64,000 nt of DNA from Stenopsyche tienmushanensis (GCA_008973525.1 WACJ01000330.1:279339-343338); one strand, 5' to 3'. Positions 37,742 to 48,849 are shown, numbered from the stretch's first letter. The notes: generated by a model not told the origin, from the sequence alone. A program made the numbers and translations.

Positions 37742-38420
37742 AATAATCATCATCATCATCATAGTGCAGCCACTAACAGTCCACTACAGAACTATGGGCC
37801 TCTTCAATATCCATTCATAGGAAAGGGGTTACATCCATTTCGTCTGTATCATACATTCACCTCCTCATTCGCTCGATATTGAAGGTAGCATTACCGCCGA
37901 GTTTTATTTTGAACGCTCACCCAACGGGTATCCTGAGTGAACGTATTGACGGACACTTTCGCGAACGTCTCGATAAGGAGTTTGGGGGGGTTTGTAAAGA
38001 CTGCGTAGTTTTCATAGGGAGGTGGTGGAAAACTACTCTAGACGACCTTTTTGACTCTACTGGAAAGGGCTTTCTGGAGTACAAGGAGTCCAGTCCCCCC
38101 TTTCCTCGCTAGGGCGTTGCCGGGGTAGGGTGAAGACATACGTGACGCTTAAGTGCATCTCGGATTCGCTCCTACACCAACTGAGGGTGTCTCCCCGTCA
38201 CCGTACAACTTACCCGAGCGAATTCGAAACTGAGTGGTTTCGCCATTTTTTCAGGTTGCCCCTCTCAGTTCGGCGATTACAAAACGATATAGAAGTCAAC
38301 GGAAGACAATGTTGTTTTTCGTTGCAAAGTAAAGATCATCAAATGCATCTCCTCGAGGCCGTCTTCTTGGTGTTCTTCTTGTTCCTGCTCCGTTCCTAGA
38401 GCCTCTCGGATCCGAACCGG
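37742..38420 (-). repeat. ATG-tailed retroposon-like family C, copy A (longest)
   Basis: Read on the minus strand it ends AGTGGACTGTTAGTGGCTGC followed by a (GAT/ATG)n tail at 37748-37762. The same sequence recurs at 46126-46620 (+), 53421-53632 (+) and 54000-54420 (+). Tail and 5' truncation pattern fit a non-LTR retrotransposon 3' end (RTE group) or a SINE driven by one; no reverse transcriptase is included. Short ORFs on its + strand are incidental. Confidence 0.75.
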
Positions 38421-38772
38421 CGAGGTTCCTCAAGTTCCATACTGCTAAGTAGGGAAGACCATGCAAGAGACAACGAGCGACATGCAAGTTAAGATTCGTA
38501 TAAAAAGTATATATAAATAATAATCTCCGCTATATCTTTATTCTTTCCCTGATGCTCAAGATTTAAATTGTTCATTTTTTTACAAATATTAGTCAAAAAC
38601 GCCGAGTAAATTTATACAAAATGCGTCGAATTTTGTTGAATCAAATTATGGTTAACGAAGTGTTCGAATTTTTGACCTTTTAAAATGAAAAATGTTTTAA
38701 TCGCCTACAAAAAATGACTCCGCGGGCACGGGGTTGGGAGCCCCCGACTTACGATGTCAACAAGTACTAATG

Positions 38773-38810
38773 CAGCGGTTCTTAAAATGGGATCCGCGGC
38801 ATGTAGAAAT
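38773..38810 (+). mobile_element. Possible hAT terminus (one end)
   Basis: CAGCGGTTCTTAAAATGGGA followed by TCCGCGG resembles common hAT termini. The mariner relic begins about 70 bp further on. Partner end not found. Confidence 0.4.
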
Positions 38811-38845
38811 CGTGGTTAAAATACCAACCTTCGATAGAAAAACTA

Positions 38846-39063
38846 TTAGGCGTCCCATAAGTTTCTTTACGTTACACCTTCTTGGCAACACTAAAAATGG
38901 TCCCTTTTTGAATAGCCTTGTAACTGATGATGAGGAATGGGTAATTTACGATAATTTACGACGAAAAAATCAATGGCTTTCTCAACAAATAAAAAAACTC
39001 TCGTCCATCATTTTAGATGATTTAGCCGCCGATTTGTCGAAGTCTGTTGGGAATGTGGCTTAA
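38846..39063 (+). pseudogene. mariner element relic (terminus fused to transposase fragment)
   Basis: Starts with a mariner-like end, TTAGGCGTCCCATAAGTTTC, and almost at once reads a transposase piece NSLVTDDEEWVIYDN followed by RRKNQW, matching the VTGDEKWVxYDNxxRKxQW block around the second catalytic Asp. N-terminal and C-terminal parts are deleted; the reading frame ends at 39061-39063. Confidence 0.65.
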
Positions 39064-39350
39064 CACTAATGTTCCACATCCCCCTGATGTACATATATAG
39101 TTTCAGAGATTTGTCTTGAATCTGCTGCACATAGAATATGATGAAATTTCTATTGGCGAATATCTTTAATTAGCTTTAAGTTGTTTATTGTATTTTTCTA
39201 TTTTATGTTAACAGCTGTTGATATTCCAAATAAAATAAAATAAAAAATAAAATTGTTAACCCATTGTTCAGGACTGACATTAACCATGGATGTCGAAGTA
39301 AACGTGCCGTCAATCGTTCTGCGTACGTGCTACGTCGATGTATTGATTGG

Positions 39351-39379
39351 ACGTACGCACGTGATCGGCGTGCGTACGT
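39351..39379. repeat. Perfect 11-bp palindrome arms, 7-base loop
   Basis: ACGTACGCACG (39351-39361), loop TGATCGG, CGTGCGTACGT (39369-39379). Related ACGTACG/ACGTGC words flank it at 39322-39336 and 39379-39388. A CpG-rich island about 90 bp long in AT-rich DNA. Confidence 0.75.
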
Positions 39380-39388
39380 TGCACGTCA

Positions 39389-40978
39389 GGGTATTAAAAT
39401 TGTCTATATTTATTTTTTCGTATTTAAAGACATAGCCTGCTTATCTGGATGATATTCCAGACTGTTTTCCAGACGACGTTAATAATATACAGGTGTGACT
39501 CGATCAGTACGGATAATGAATCCCACCAAGTGCCCGCACTGTTCGAAGCCACAATTAGCAATTGGAATTTGTGATCAGTAGGCATGTTTTTCTACTTCGC
39601 ACGTATTCTTCGAATTTCTTGGGGATTAACTCCTTCGCGTGCACATTGCATCGTCCATAGGCTTATTTAAATGCTCTTTGTTTATCTGAAATTAAGAGAT
39701 TATCATTGATCATTTTTCAGTTTTAGTTTTCTCCGCCCTAGTCTTAAAGTAGGGACTAGTCTTCATATAATCCAAAAAAATCTTTCTAGATAAATCACCA
39801 TAAGCGCCGCGAGAGGTTTTCCACTATCTTCCAAGGAAAATTAGGCAGTTCATCTCGCCCTATTTATCGAAATCACGAGAAGCTGAAATTTCAGGGTGCG
39901 ACATGGAAATTTCTTTATTTGAAACGCGCATCCTGAAGCGATAATTATTTTGAGAAGAGTTAAATGGCACTCATTTGAAAAATCAAAATCTAATATTTTC
40001 GGTTATATAGCTTTAGTAACGATCATACAATAAACTATCTATAAATGTCTCTCTGTAACATGGAAAAAAATTGAACTGATATCTCCTACACTGTTTGTGT
40101 TATTCATTGTTTTAAATAAGGTAGTTTTCCTGCCGCATCCTGTATAAATGACATATTGTGTTTAACCTTTCAACTGCCAGAGCGTAATGAGTGCGTACAA
40201 ATGCGACTCGCCGGTGAGTCGTTGGCATTTAAAAGGTTAAGTCTGATGCATCTAATACTTGCTTCAACAACTTCATTTTGCAATATGATCGAAAGAAATG
40301 GTCTGATTCAACGCTGTAAAATCTTAAATTTTGTTTACCATACTATCTATCATGATAATTATATTCTCAAATATCATAATGATGACATTCGAATTTATGT
40401 TTCTAAACACGTTTATAGGCTATGACCCAGTGGAAGGCCTCAAAGACCCAGCCTTGGTACCATCGTGTAATACGTGTCTTTTTTTCGAATATCAATAAAT
40501 TCACCATTGAAGAACGCCATATTCGAGGATTATTGCAGTAATAGTTTAGCGTAATCCCCAAATCACGTGTGTTTTCTAGTCACATGATTGGCAAACATGG
40601 GATCCGGTTTTGGTTCAGAATGATTCAGTTTTTGTACGAGTCGTCGAGGAAAATTTAATACATAGTCGTCGTCGGTTTTTCTATCGTCGTTCGGGACATT
40701 GATGATGCATTTAATGCAGCTCGTGAAGTATTTAGTTGAACAATATATTAGAGCGCTTCAAAAATAATGTCGTATTTATACAACGCAGAAAATACACAAT
40801 TCCAACCCAATTGCATTGATTAAAATAGTTTTGAAGTGTGAACTTGAAATGTTATAACTATGTATGTATATAAATTTTCGTCTGAACAGCATCCTTTTAG
40901 ATCCTATCTCATATTTTTTAGACCGAGAACAATTATAACTTTGTAAATTTCAGGATTATTCACGGAAAAATTCGATGA
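39389..40978. other. No gene recognised
   Basis: AT-rich; no supported coding or repeat boundary. Confidence 0.4.
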
Positions 40979-41397
40979 TCTAATCCCTCTTTTCTTCGTT
41001 ATCGTTATGTTCAGGTATGGCATCCGATCGCGAGGCGCTCATTTGTCATATCAGCGGTCCAAAAAGCGGACCGATTGAGCAAACAAACCTTATGACCAGT
41101 CCGTCCCCTTTTAGAGCCTTTTGCAACATTTTGTATAATATGTACGATCACGAAAGCAACGTAGCATCTAGACATTTTCAATCATAGTACATTTTTTACA
41201 ACAGTAACCACCATCTATACGTTATGTCGGGTACTTTTGGGACTATCTTTGTATCTTATTTTAAATCATACATTATAATAGTATTTAATATATTGTATGC
41301 ATTAAAATAATAGTAATAACATATTCCAGGTAAGGGGAGGGAGGGGCATTAAATTAGATACTTGCCACGGGCGATTCATACCCTAGTTACGGCTCTG
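40979..41397 (+). mobile_element. hAT MITE family A, copy 3 (left end truncated)
   Basis: Matches the right two thirds of 36161-36745 from TAATCCCTCTTTTCTTCGTT to the terminal GTTACGGCTCTG (ends 41397). It keeps a 56-codon ORF at 41017-41187 ending in the same TAG as the complete copy. Confidence 0.8.
41017..41187 (+). CDS. 56-codon ORF inside hAT MITE family A, copy 3
   Basis: ATG 41017, TAG 41185-41187; begins MASDREALICHISG. Same length and stop as 36360-36530, with about 22 codon differences of which roughly 16 are amino-acid changes by eye. Probably an inherited relic frame. Confidence 0.25.
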   Translation: MASDREALICHISGPKSGPIEQTNLMTSPSPFRAFCNILYNMYDHESNVASRHFQS

Positions 41398-41582
41398 TAT
41401 TCATATATCGAGAATGAAGCCCATAATGAATATGCTGTCAATTTGCTTCATACATTAATTGATCAATCTGAATGATCAAACATAAGAGGATCTTTTTTTT
41501 TCTTATTTAACCCATCAAAGAGGTAAGACACAATGTTGTGTCCGAATTCCAGTAACTAGAAGTAAGAGCATTCTTATACGTC

Positions 41583-41822
41583 GAGCTCGGAGACAGACAG
41601 AGACGGTGTGTGCTATCGACAGTGTTTATTTATGTATATACAAGTTTCATACAAACTGCGACAGTCTTGACAGATAAGTGAATTTGTACGATGATAAATG
41701 GCGGCCAAGCAAATATTGCATCTAAGTGTATGGTGATTTAAAATTGCCTCACTACTCAAAGGGTTTAACTTATTTATCGATATTTCGAGTGTTGAATTAA
41801 TCCGTGATAATCTAGATTCCAT
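41583..41822 (-). repeat. Arm repeat copy 3, with Cys/His peptide ORF (41613-41822)
   Basis: Third copy of the 31013-31331 unit, lacking the middle. Its minus strand has an open 69-codon frame containing AILNHHTLRCNICLAAIYH, then LICQDCRSLYETC: a C-x2-C ... H ... C-x2-C spacing like a small zinc-binding module. The same peptide is recognisable, decayed, in both other copies, so it belongs to the element. Confidence 0.55.
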
Positions 41823-42257
41823 GGATGGAGTTTAATTAACATTTTATTCAAAAATGGGACATCTGAGCTTGAACAGCAGATAATTATTATCGGGAATTTA
41901 CCGTTATATCGAAAATTATACAGTATTACCTCGCCTAATAAATTAGATACGTTTCAGGAATTTAGTCCGTTAACGGAAAATGTGTTATTTGAGATATAAA
42001 TATAGTGTAAGGAATAGGAATACATTCCTACACTCCAAAAAAAAGCTAATTTTATACTATTATAATAATATATTGCATTGGAGTAAATGTCAATTATTGC
42101 TGAATATTATTAATAAATTACAACACAACACCGAAAAGTACCAACGGCGATATATCGTTGCGTATGCAATGGTACCCTTGTATTCAAAATAACTTTATAG
42201 AACGTTATATGACACTCTTTTTTAATAGATAAGCATATTTTTAGGAGTAATTAAATG
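41823..42257. other. No gene recognised
   Basis: AT-rich spacer between the arm repeat and the hAT element. Confidence 0.4.
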
Positions 42258-42566
42258 CATAGCTGCAGTGGTGTAGTGCTAAATAAAAAAGTGTGGGAGC
42301 GCTGATTAATTATAATATTTTAATACCCCCTCCCTTCCCCCGTGATCCAATTTTCGCATCATGTTTCCAACAAAACGTTTTTCCAATAAATAGTTACAAA
42401 AGTCATTTTTGTATAATTATGTAAAAATCAATATTTATTAAAATAAAACAATATTTGCATGTGCAAAAAACGTTTGTAATAAATACCCTTAAAATATTAC
42501 AATATGACAAAATATTTGTAATATTATTTATAATACATTTTTTTGTGATTTTTTTAATTTCAATTA

Positions 42567-43070
42567 TTATTTGCTGAAAAATTTAATTCTGTAAAAACTT
42601 TGTAAAATTTGTTCAGCATTCGTATGTGAAATTGATTTTATGTGCAAAATAATTTTCTTTCGTAAAGATTTTAATTGGCTAGATCTAGTATGTCCGTTTG
42701 ATGATACGGAAATTGAACTCCATTCTTTCGAAATACTTGATCCCTGTGTTTTTAAGACCGAAAAACTTTTCACATTGGCACATAATTTACAACCGATTTT
42801 TCCAGACTTACTTATGATCCAAGGATATTGTTTTCTCTTTTCTTTCCACATATCTGTGGTCCAAACACTAGGCCAGGAAGATGAACATACCGTATTATCT
42901 TCTATCGATTCATTTTCTGATTTTGACGAATATACTATTTGAGCACATTCATTATTATAGATATTTAATACACTTGTGCAATCACTAACATTATTAACCG
43001 ACACCGAACCCACTTTGAGTTTTTTCGTGAAAAATTGAAATAGTGTCTCTTGTTTGCGTTTTTCATCCAT
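42567..43070 (-). CDS. hAT transposase N-terminal fragment (KIAA1586-like group)
   Basis: Start chosen at the Met of MDEKRKQETLFQFFTKK (43068-43070) since the six residues before it look like leader sequence. 167 residues. Contains WPSVWTTDMWKEKRKQYPW, then SGKIGCKLC (Cys pair), ISKEWSSISVS and SLRKKIILHIKS with a following His: the N-terminal zinc-finger region of the hAT/KIAA1586-like group. It ends before any catalytic domain, so it is not an active transposase, though it could act as a DNA-binding product. Frame is intact. Confidence 0.75.
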   Translation of the reverse strand: MDEKRKQETLFQFFTKKLKVGSVSVNNVSDCTSVLNIYNNECAQIVYSSKSENESIEDNTVCSSSWPSVWTTDMWKEKRKQYPWIISKSGKIGCKLCANVKSFSVLKTQGSSISKEWSSISVSSNGHTRSSQLKSLRKKIILHIKSISHTNAEQILQSFYRIKFFSK

Positions 43071-43191
43071 TTTTAACTGTAAAAACACTTTTATATATAT
43101 AACTATATATGTATGTATATTTATAAAACGCTGAAAAATTTATATGATTTATATAATTGTTTTATTTTAATTTTAACTTATAATTATTGCA

Positions 43192-43234
43192 CAATACAAT
43201 ACAACACAACACAACACAACACAACACAACACAA
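43192..43234. repeat. (ACAAC)n microsatellite
   Basis: Pentanucleotide run inside the hAT element, starting from ACAATACAAT and becoming ACAAC repeats. Confidence 0.85.
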
Positions 43235-43599
43235 ATTTTTATATTAAAATGAAAAATAAAATATTATAGTCCCTGCTAAAAAATACATGAAAATTAAAGT
43301 AAGCTAAGTTTTCTTATTATTATATATGTAGGTATAAAAATTAGAAAGTGGCATGGCGTCCGTTTATGTTAATTGACAGAAATAGACTAAAATCTTGTAA
43401 ACAAAATAATATGAACAAACCGAAATGTGAAATCAGTGCGTTCTGTAAAATGAGCCTGATTTATTGCTTTCGTATGTTATTCTTCAAACTTGAAGAAAGA
43501 GACTCGCAGTATGTATGAGACCATGTGGTCACAGAATTGCTTGAGGGTCGAGCTTCATTTTTTCATTAGTATCAAGTGCCGGAAAGAAAAAGGTAATAA

Positions 43600-43896
43600 T
43601 TTATCCCATCGCGTCCTTTATTTAATTTATGGCACGTTTTACATAAACAATATTTTCAAGTGAACACATTTTTGGTTCCTAATGCACGAGCAAGCAGCTC
43701 TCGCCTACCAATCACAGCCCCACGATGATGCATCTAAACTTTCCCAGCCGATCGACCAAAGTAAACAAAAAATCGCAATAAACAACGGTACGACCAATCC
43801 AAAACGTCAAAAATTTATCCCATCATGTCTTTTATTTAATTTATGGCACGTTTTAAATAAACAATATTTTCAAGAGAACACATTTTTGGGTCCTAA
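43600..43896. repeat. Internal duplication within the hAT element
   Basis: 43600-43682 and 43814-43896 are about 93% identical (TTATCCCATC...TTTATTTAATTTATGG...ACACATTTTTGG), offset 214 bp. Probably subterminal transposase-binding sequence duplicated during the deletion that formed the element. Confidence 0.8.
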
Positions 43897-44129
43897 AAAC
43901 ATACAAATTTTGTACAATTATATTATGCAAAATCGTCTAGAAAAAAGTGTGGGAGCGCCGACCCCACGCGCTCCCACCCCACTACACCACTGCATAGCTG
44001 TGATTTAGTAGTCTTAGGACTGAATAGGGAATAAAGTGTAGTTAAAAAAATTCAAAGGTGATTTTACAGCAAAAATAAGGATTAAATCAATGATTATACC
44101 TTCTTTTATATTTGTTCGAAATTGTTGCA

Positions 44130-44212
44130 AAACCGAAAGTAGAAAAGTTTGGCACCGAACTGTAACGAAAACCGAAATTTAAAAAAAAATAACGGTTCGA
44201 AACCTTGTTCAT
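44130..44212. mobile_element. hAT MITE family B relic
   Basis: Runs of AAACCGAAA words ending TAACGGTTCGAAACCTTG, like the right end of 34913-35018. Left end eroded. Confidence 0.45.
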
Positions 44213-44926
44213 AATGTCCCTTGAGCAAATAAAACAGCAATATAAATCCAAATCCATCCAGCAATGATGATCAATAAATATTGCAACAATTTTTAAATAA
44301 TTATTATGATCGTTAATGCAATATTTTTCAGTCAAAATGTGAAAAATGATGATGTATCGTAGTATTAAAATGACGATTGCAGACAACTCGAGCTATATAT
44401 AATTTTAGATCAAATATCACCTGCTCAACCACGAAATTGTCCACCTCGAAGAGTTTATATGTCATTGCTCAAAATAAATTCAAGAAAATATTAAGGTCAC
44501 AATTGTGGCATAATGGAAGTTAGAGTGTTAAAAATGGTCACAGATCAGACGGTCGATATTGAAGAAGAGCCCGCGACATCTAGCACGTAAGCGTCTTCAA
44601 CCTAATTCTTGAATAACTCATAAATTCATCAATATTCTGTCCCTTGTAAGATGAGACTTGTTTTTGATTTGGTTCCATTTCCAGTAGAATTGGATCAATC
44701 TTCTTCCGATGCATTTTGCTGAAAGTCAATTGCTAGATACTTAAAGCAGCATTATGCACTTGGATAGTCTCAGAAGTGTTTTTCGTCCAAAGTTTAGAAC
44801 AAGATGGCCATGGTACAAAAGCTGTCTATTTTTTATGATAATCAACCGTGCACTCTTCTGACGAGCTAACCGCAAAAAAACTATAGTAAGTAAACACCGA
44901 CCATCTCCAGTGTAAATATACGAAGT

Positions 44927-45700
44927 CTATACAGTGGTGGATTTTTCTCCAACAATAAATACAGATGCAAATGGGCATTGAAGTAATCTTTCCATGGTTA
45001 TTTTTGAAATGTGGATGCCGACTACACAGGCCAATGCAAATATTTTGAGCCAAGAATTCAAGACCATAAAACAGACCATGTTGCCACAATATCCAACAAA
45101 CTCCCCAAACGACTCAACGTCATTTTGATCTATTGCGATAATCAAATGTCAGTTGATTTATTAATAAACTTACACTTATTGGAATTCCAGCAAGACATGG
45201 AGAACAATTTATCAACGTTATTTTAATCCGGATACATTCCTTTGTGACGATTTGGGATATGCTCTTTGGGGAACGCGTTGTCGATACAATTAGAGCATAT
45301 TTCCAGAGAATATTTACGAACATGGGACGCAATTCCATTGAAAGTCACGGCGCGATTGTCTGTAATTTTGGCGGAAATAATTGGTCTCAATAAAAAGAAC
45401 GCATTCGCAGAATAATTGTAATTGTTCACGTCCACGTCGTAGCTCAAAGGCCATCGATTTTTTAATCCCGAATGATCATCACAACACTTTTATGGCAAAA
45501 AGTGCTTGACTTTTTGTCACTCGCTCATCGTCCGAATCGAGGGTTGTCCATCGGACTCGAAGCTCATCGTCTTCCGAATTTGCACATGTATTCCGCTCAT
45601 TATCTAATAAGATACGCTGTGGACGAAAGAGCTCACATCCATTCTCAGACTCCATAAAATTTATAAACGCCGTTGAAATTTGGTCATAATCGTGCGTCAT
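44927..45700 (-). pseudogene. Decayed multi-frame coding region, unidentified
   Basis: Minus strand. 45700-45479 reads an acidic segment (ENGCELFRPQRILLDN, SEDDELRVRWTTLDSDDE). A frameshift near 45480 leads into HSGLKNRWPLSYDVDVNNY and RKYSLEICSNCIDNAFP, stopping at about 45223. Further on, 45145-44927 has VESFGEFVGYCGNM and two hydrophobic stretches. The pieces look like one former protein of 250 or more residues. I could not assign a family; a mobile-element or virus-derived origin is possible but unsupported. Confidence 0.35.
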
Positions 45701-46125
45701 TAAAAAATAGGGCTACCGAATTCAGATAGAAGATTGTGCCTTCTTATTTTTTTAACTATCTTAAATATGCATTTTATGTTGCTTTAAATCGTTGACAATC
45801 AAGCTGGTCCCTACCGCCCACTAGTGCAGCAGTAGAGGTTTTGTCATGTTGTTACATCTATAGAAGATTGTATAACTTCAGAGAAGATTGAAAGAAATTG
45901 AAATTTGAAGATCTATGACTGGATGAAAATCATTTTATCCCATTTATTGAGGAGCCACATTTCAAGGCGAATACAACTTTCAAATATGATGAAGAAATTA
46001 AATATGATTTATAAAAAATATGTGGAAAATGATACTTAATTTATTGATAAACAAATATTTAGTATGCTTCTTCCAAAAGACGGAATAGAACGTGATGAAC
46101 TTTACCGGTTCGGAGCCAAGAAGCT

Positions 46126-46620
46126 TTAGGAACAGAAAAAAGACAAGAAGAACAGCAAGCAGACGGCCTTGATAAGAGGCAAATGAAGAATTTTATTTTG
46201 CAATGATAACAGCATTGTCTTACGTTGCCTTCTATATCGCTTTGAAATCACCGAACTGATGCATTGGTCCAACTGGTCAACCTGAAATAGGAAAGTACTC
46301 AGTCTCGAATTTGCTCGGGTAAGTTGGCGTAGGAGCGAATCCGAGATGCACTTAAGCGTCACGTATATCTTCACCATAGCTTGGCAATATCCCAGCGAGG
46401 AAAGCAGCGACTGAAATCTTTGCATTCCGGAAAGCCCTTTCTAGTAAAATCAAAAAGGTCGTTTAAAGCAGTTTTTCGCCCGAGGAAAACTGCTCAGTCT
46501 TTACAAACCTTCCACACTCCCTATCGAAAGCGCCCGGAAAAGGCCTCGGAAGACCCGCTGAGTGCCCTTCCTGTGAATGGATATTGAAGAGGGCAGTGGA
46601 CTGTTTGTGGCTGCACCATG
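46126..46620 (+). repeat. ATG-tailed retroposon-like family C, copy B
   Basis: Contains the family words GCGAATCCGAGATGCACTTA, CTCAGTCTTTACAAACCTTC, ATGGATATTGAAGAGG and GCAGTGGACTGTTTGTGGCT before an ATGATGACGATG tail. Opposite orientation to copy A. Confidence 0.75.
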
Positions 46621-47460
46621 ATGACGATGAATCATATTACGACCAAACAAAACTACAAACTTCTTTCGATATATTGAAACAATTATATGCAGAACTTTTG
46701 TAAGCCGGTTATTTCGCATTGAAAATTGAAGCAAATCGTATCATTCTAGCTTATGCCCGGTGCATACGAAGACAGTTTTCAAGCTAGTGCCAATAAACCA
46801 GCAACTCTAGCTTTCTGTCAATTAAATTGGAATCAGAGATATCAGCCTGTCAGTAGCTTGCAAATTAGTCTCGTGTTAATATAGAAAGACTTATATCCTT
46901 TACTTTCCTATAGCAATGATTTCTAAAATTTCACTTGTAAAGACGAGTTAGAGCAAATTGGATTGAACGTCATGAAGAAGTGAGAAAGAGAGAAATAATG
47001 GTTTATAGAGTGACAATGTCCGTCGCATAGAGACGTTACGCGTATGCATCATGCTGCCTTTGCCGTGCGTGTGTGCGTATACGTAGCATAAAGTAACCAC
47101 TACACAACAGTAACATGCATATTTTATTATATATTACACAAACACATATTTTAACTAAAAAAGTCTGTTAATTAAAGTGATGCATAAAATCAATTTTTCC
47201 TTACGTTGTCATCGGGAAATCCAAGTTGCATTCGTTTTTGTTCTTCTTGTATTGAAAATTTTCAGATCCATCATCGATTATATTGATTAAAATTTCTTGC
47301 ACACTTTTTAGAACTAAAATTTTCGATTGCTTCATGCGTTGAATGCGTATTCGAACAGAAAAATCATTTCACTTTCATTGTGCTCGATTGAAAATGAAGT
47401 GCTTTTTCTGAAGAGTTTGTGCACTGTTTGATGAAAATTGATTGAATGAATTTATTCCAG
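46621..47460. other. No gene recognised
   Basis: AT-rich. Near 47459-47479 a TTATTCCAG|AATAAATGAATCGGAGATG|GTAAGT arrangement looks like a 20-bp mini-exon, unconfirmed. Confidence 0.35.
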
Positions 47461-47586
47461 AATAAATGAATCGGAGATGGTAAGTCAGCCCTGAAGCGGT
47501 GCACGATCGGTTGGTCCGCTTCCAAGCGGACGGGCGACGCTCGAGCGCCTCATTGCCTGCGAGGAAGCAGCCGAGGAAGCACGCAG

Positions 47587-47789
47587 ACATGGAACACCAG
47601 CACCAGCAACAGCGGGACTCCGACGAGGACCGGAGCGCGGCCAAGATACAGGCCGGGGTCCGCGGCTACCTCGTCAGGAAACAGCAGCGCCTCGCCAAGG
47701 AAGCCGCCACCAAGATCCAGGCCGGCTTCCGCGGCTTCAAGGCTCGCAAGGAGATGAAGAGCGTCCGACAGCAGTCTCCGGACTCGTGA
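47587..47789 (+). CDS. igl: igloo-like IQ-motif protein exon (calmodulin-binding)
   Basis: Open frame ending TGA at 47787-47789. It encodes MEHQHQQQRDSDEDRS followed by two adjacent IQ motifs, AAKIQAGVRGYLVRK and AATKIQAGFRGFKARKE, and a short tail; this is the GAP-43/neurogranin-like arrangement of Drosophila igloo. The frame is also open upstream to an ATG at 47499. An AG at 47585-47586 gives a phase-1 acceptor, the same phase as the donor at 18090 of the RIIa/IQ gene, whose second IQ motif (KIQAGVRGFLTRK) is almost identical to the first here. So it may be the distal terminal exon of that gene or a separate short transcript. Polypyrimidine support for the acceptor is poor. The exon is GC-rich, unlike 14.5-18 kb. 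Confidence 0.7.
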
Positions 47790-48300
47790 CTTCCCGCCTC
47801 CGTCCGTCGTTGCCGATCGACGACAAAGTGATCATTCCGAACTGTGCCGCGCGAACTGTCAATGACAATTCTATCAGTAAACAAAGAGACGTGCTACATG
47901 TGATTGTTTTTTTTCCTTCTTATGAGCGCTCGTCTCGCTTCGGGGCCCTCCGACGGAGGACGCCGCGACGAGAGCCGCGGACGAGGCGGAGTCCTTCCGC
48001 GGCGACCTTCGGAAGTGCGACTCGGACGCCGACTCGTCTCGCCCGACTCGATCGTCCATCCTCCGAGTTCATTTTTAGACTCGTCAGAGCCGCATGCATG
48101 TGCGCTATTTTTGCTTTAGTTCGTAATGAATATTTCATAATCGACTGCGACAGTCGATCGTCGCCCAGCTTAGATTAGTCCCAAAAGGAAGTGCGAGGAT
48201 GTCGTTGTATATTTCTTGAAATCCAAATATTACATTCTTCATTAGTGTATGCACAATATGTACGTTTATGTTTTTATATAAAAATAAAAGAAAAACACTC
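47790..48300 (+). other. Probable 3' UTR of the igloo-like exon, with GC-rich patch
   Basis: Contains a CpG-dense stretch (47930-48080) open in several frames without protein-like content, and an AATAAA in an A-rich context near 48283-48289. Confidence 0.35.
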
Positions 48301-48849
48301 AGGCAGACTTTTAATTTTCTTAAAATTTGGCGGCTCGACGTGACCATGACCAACAGCGTTTAGACCTCGATGCGCGAAAAAAGAAAACGAATATTTCGAC
48401 GCCATACTCGAATGCTACAAACGAACAAATATTTTTTTAAATTAAATTCTAAAACATTCAATATTTATATATTAGATTAAAATATAATAAAAGTCGGAAA
48501 TGCACAATCTGTATTTCCCGTTAATTCAAATTGCAAGTCCGTTTCGCCGTCATACTTCAGCGTCGATGTACTCGTAATGTGAAATTTTAAATGTTATAAA
48601 AGTATTTCAGCAATCCAGCGATTTTAATTTTGAAAAAACGGAGGTGTCGATACTTTACTAAAATCGAAAGCCCAAATTTCGATCATAACAAAAGATGCTG
48701 TAAGTATTTTCATCAAATCAAAAAATTTAATTTCTGATTTAATTGAGTAATTATAGATATCTTACAAAATAAAAGACATTTAAAATAAATGTGATCCAAA
48801 TTGGGTGGGTTGTTTTATTCATTTCTTGTAAGATTCTCGTCAAAAACAG

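Larger units (their letters stand above)
42266..43992 (-). mobile_element. 1727-bp hAT element, deletion derivative, perfect target duplication
   Basis: Ends CAGTGGTGTAGTG (left) and CACTACACCACTG (right) are exact inverted repeats with similar GTGGGAGC words inside. CATAGCTG occurs at 42258-42265 and 43993-44000, a perfect 8-bp duplication. It contains only the N-terminal part of a transposase (42567-43070, minus), an (ACAAC)n tract and an internal 214-bp-offset duplication. Clean ends suggest a fairly recent insertion by a full-length relative. Confidence 0.92.

Noticed and set aside
43192..43234. Short repeat array as CRISPR-like
   Set aside because: Simple pentanucleotide microsatellite without spacers in a eukaryotic transposon.
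44927..45700. Endogenous virus gene
   Set aside because: No specific viral motif could be identified; reported only as an unassigned decayed coding region.
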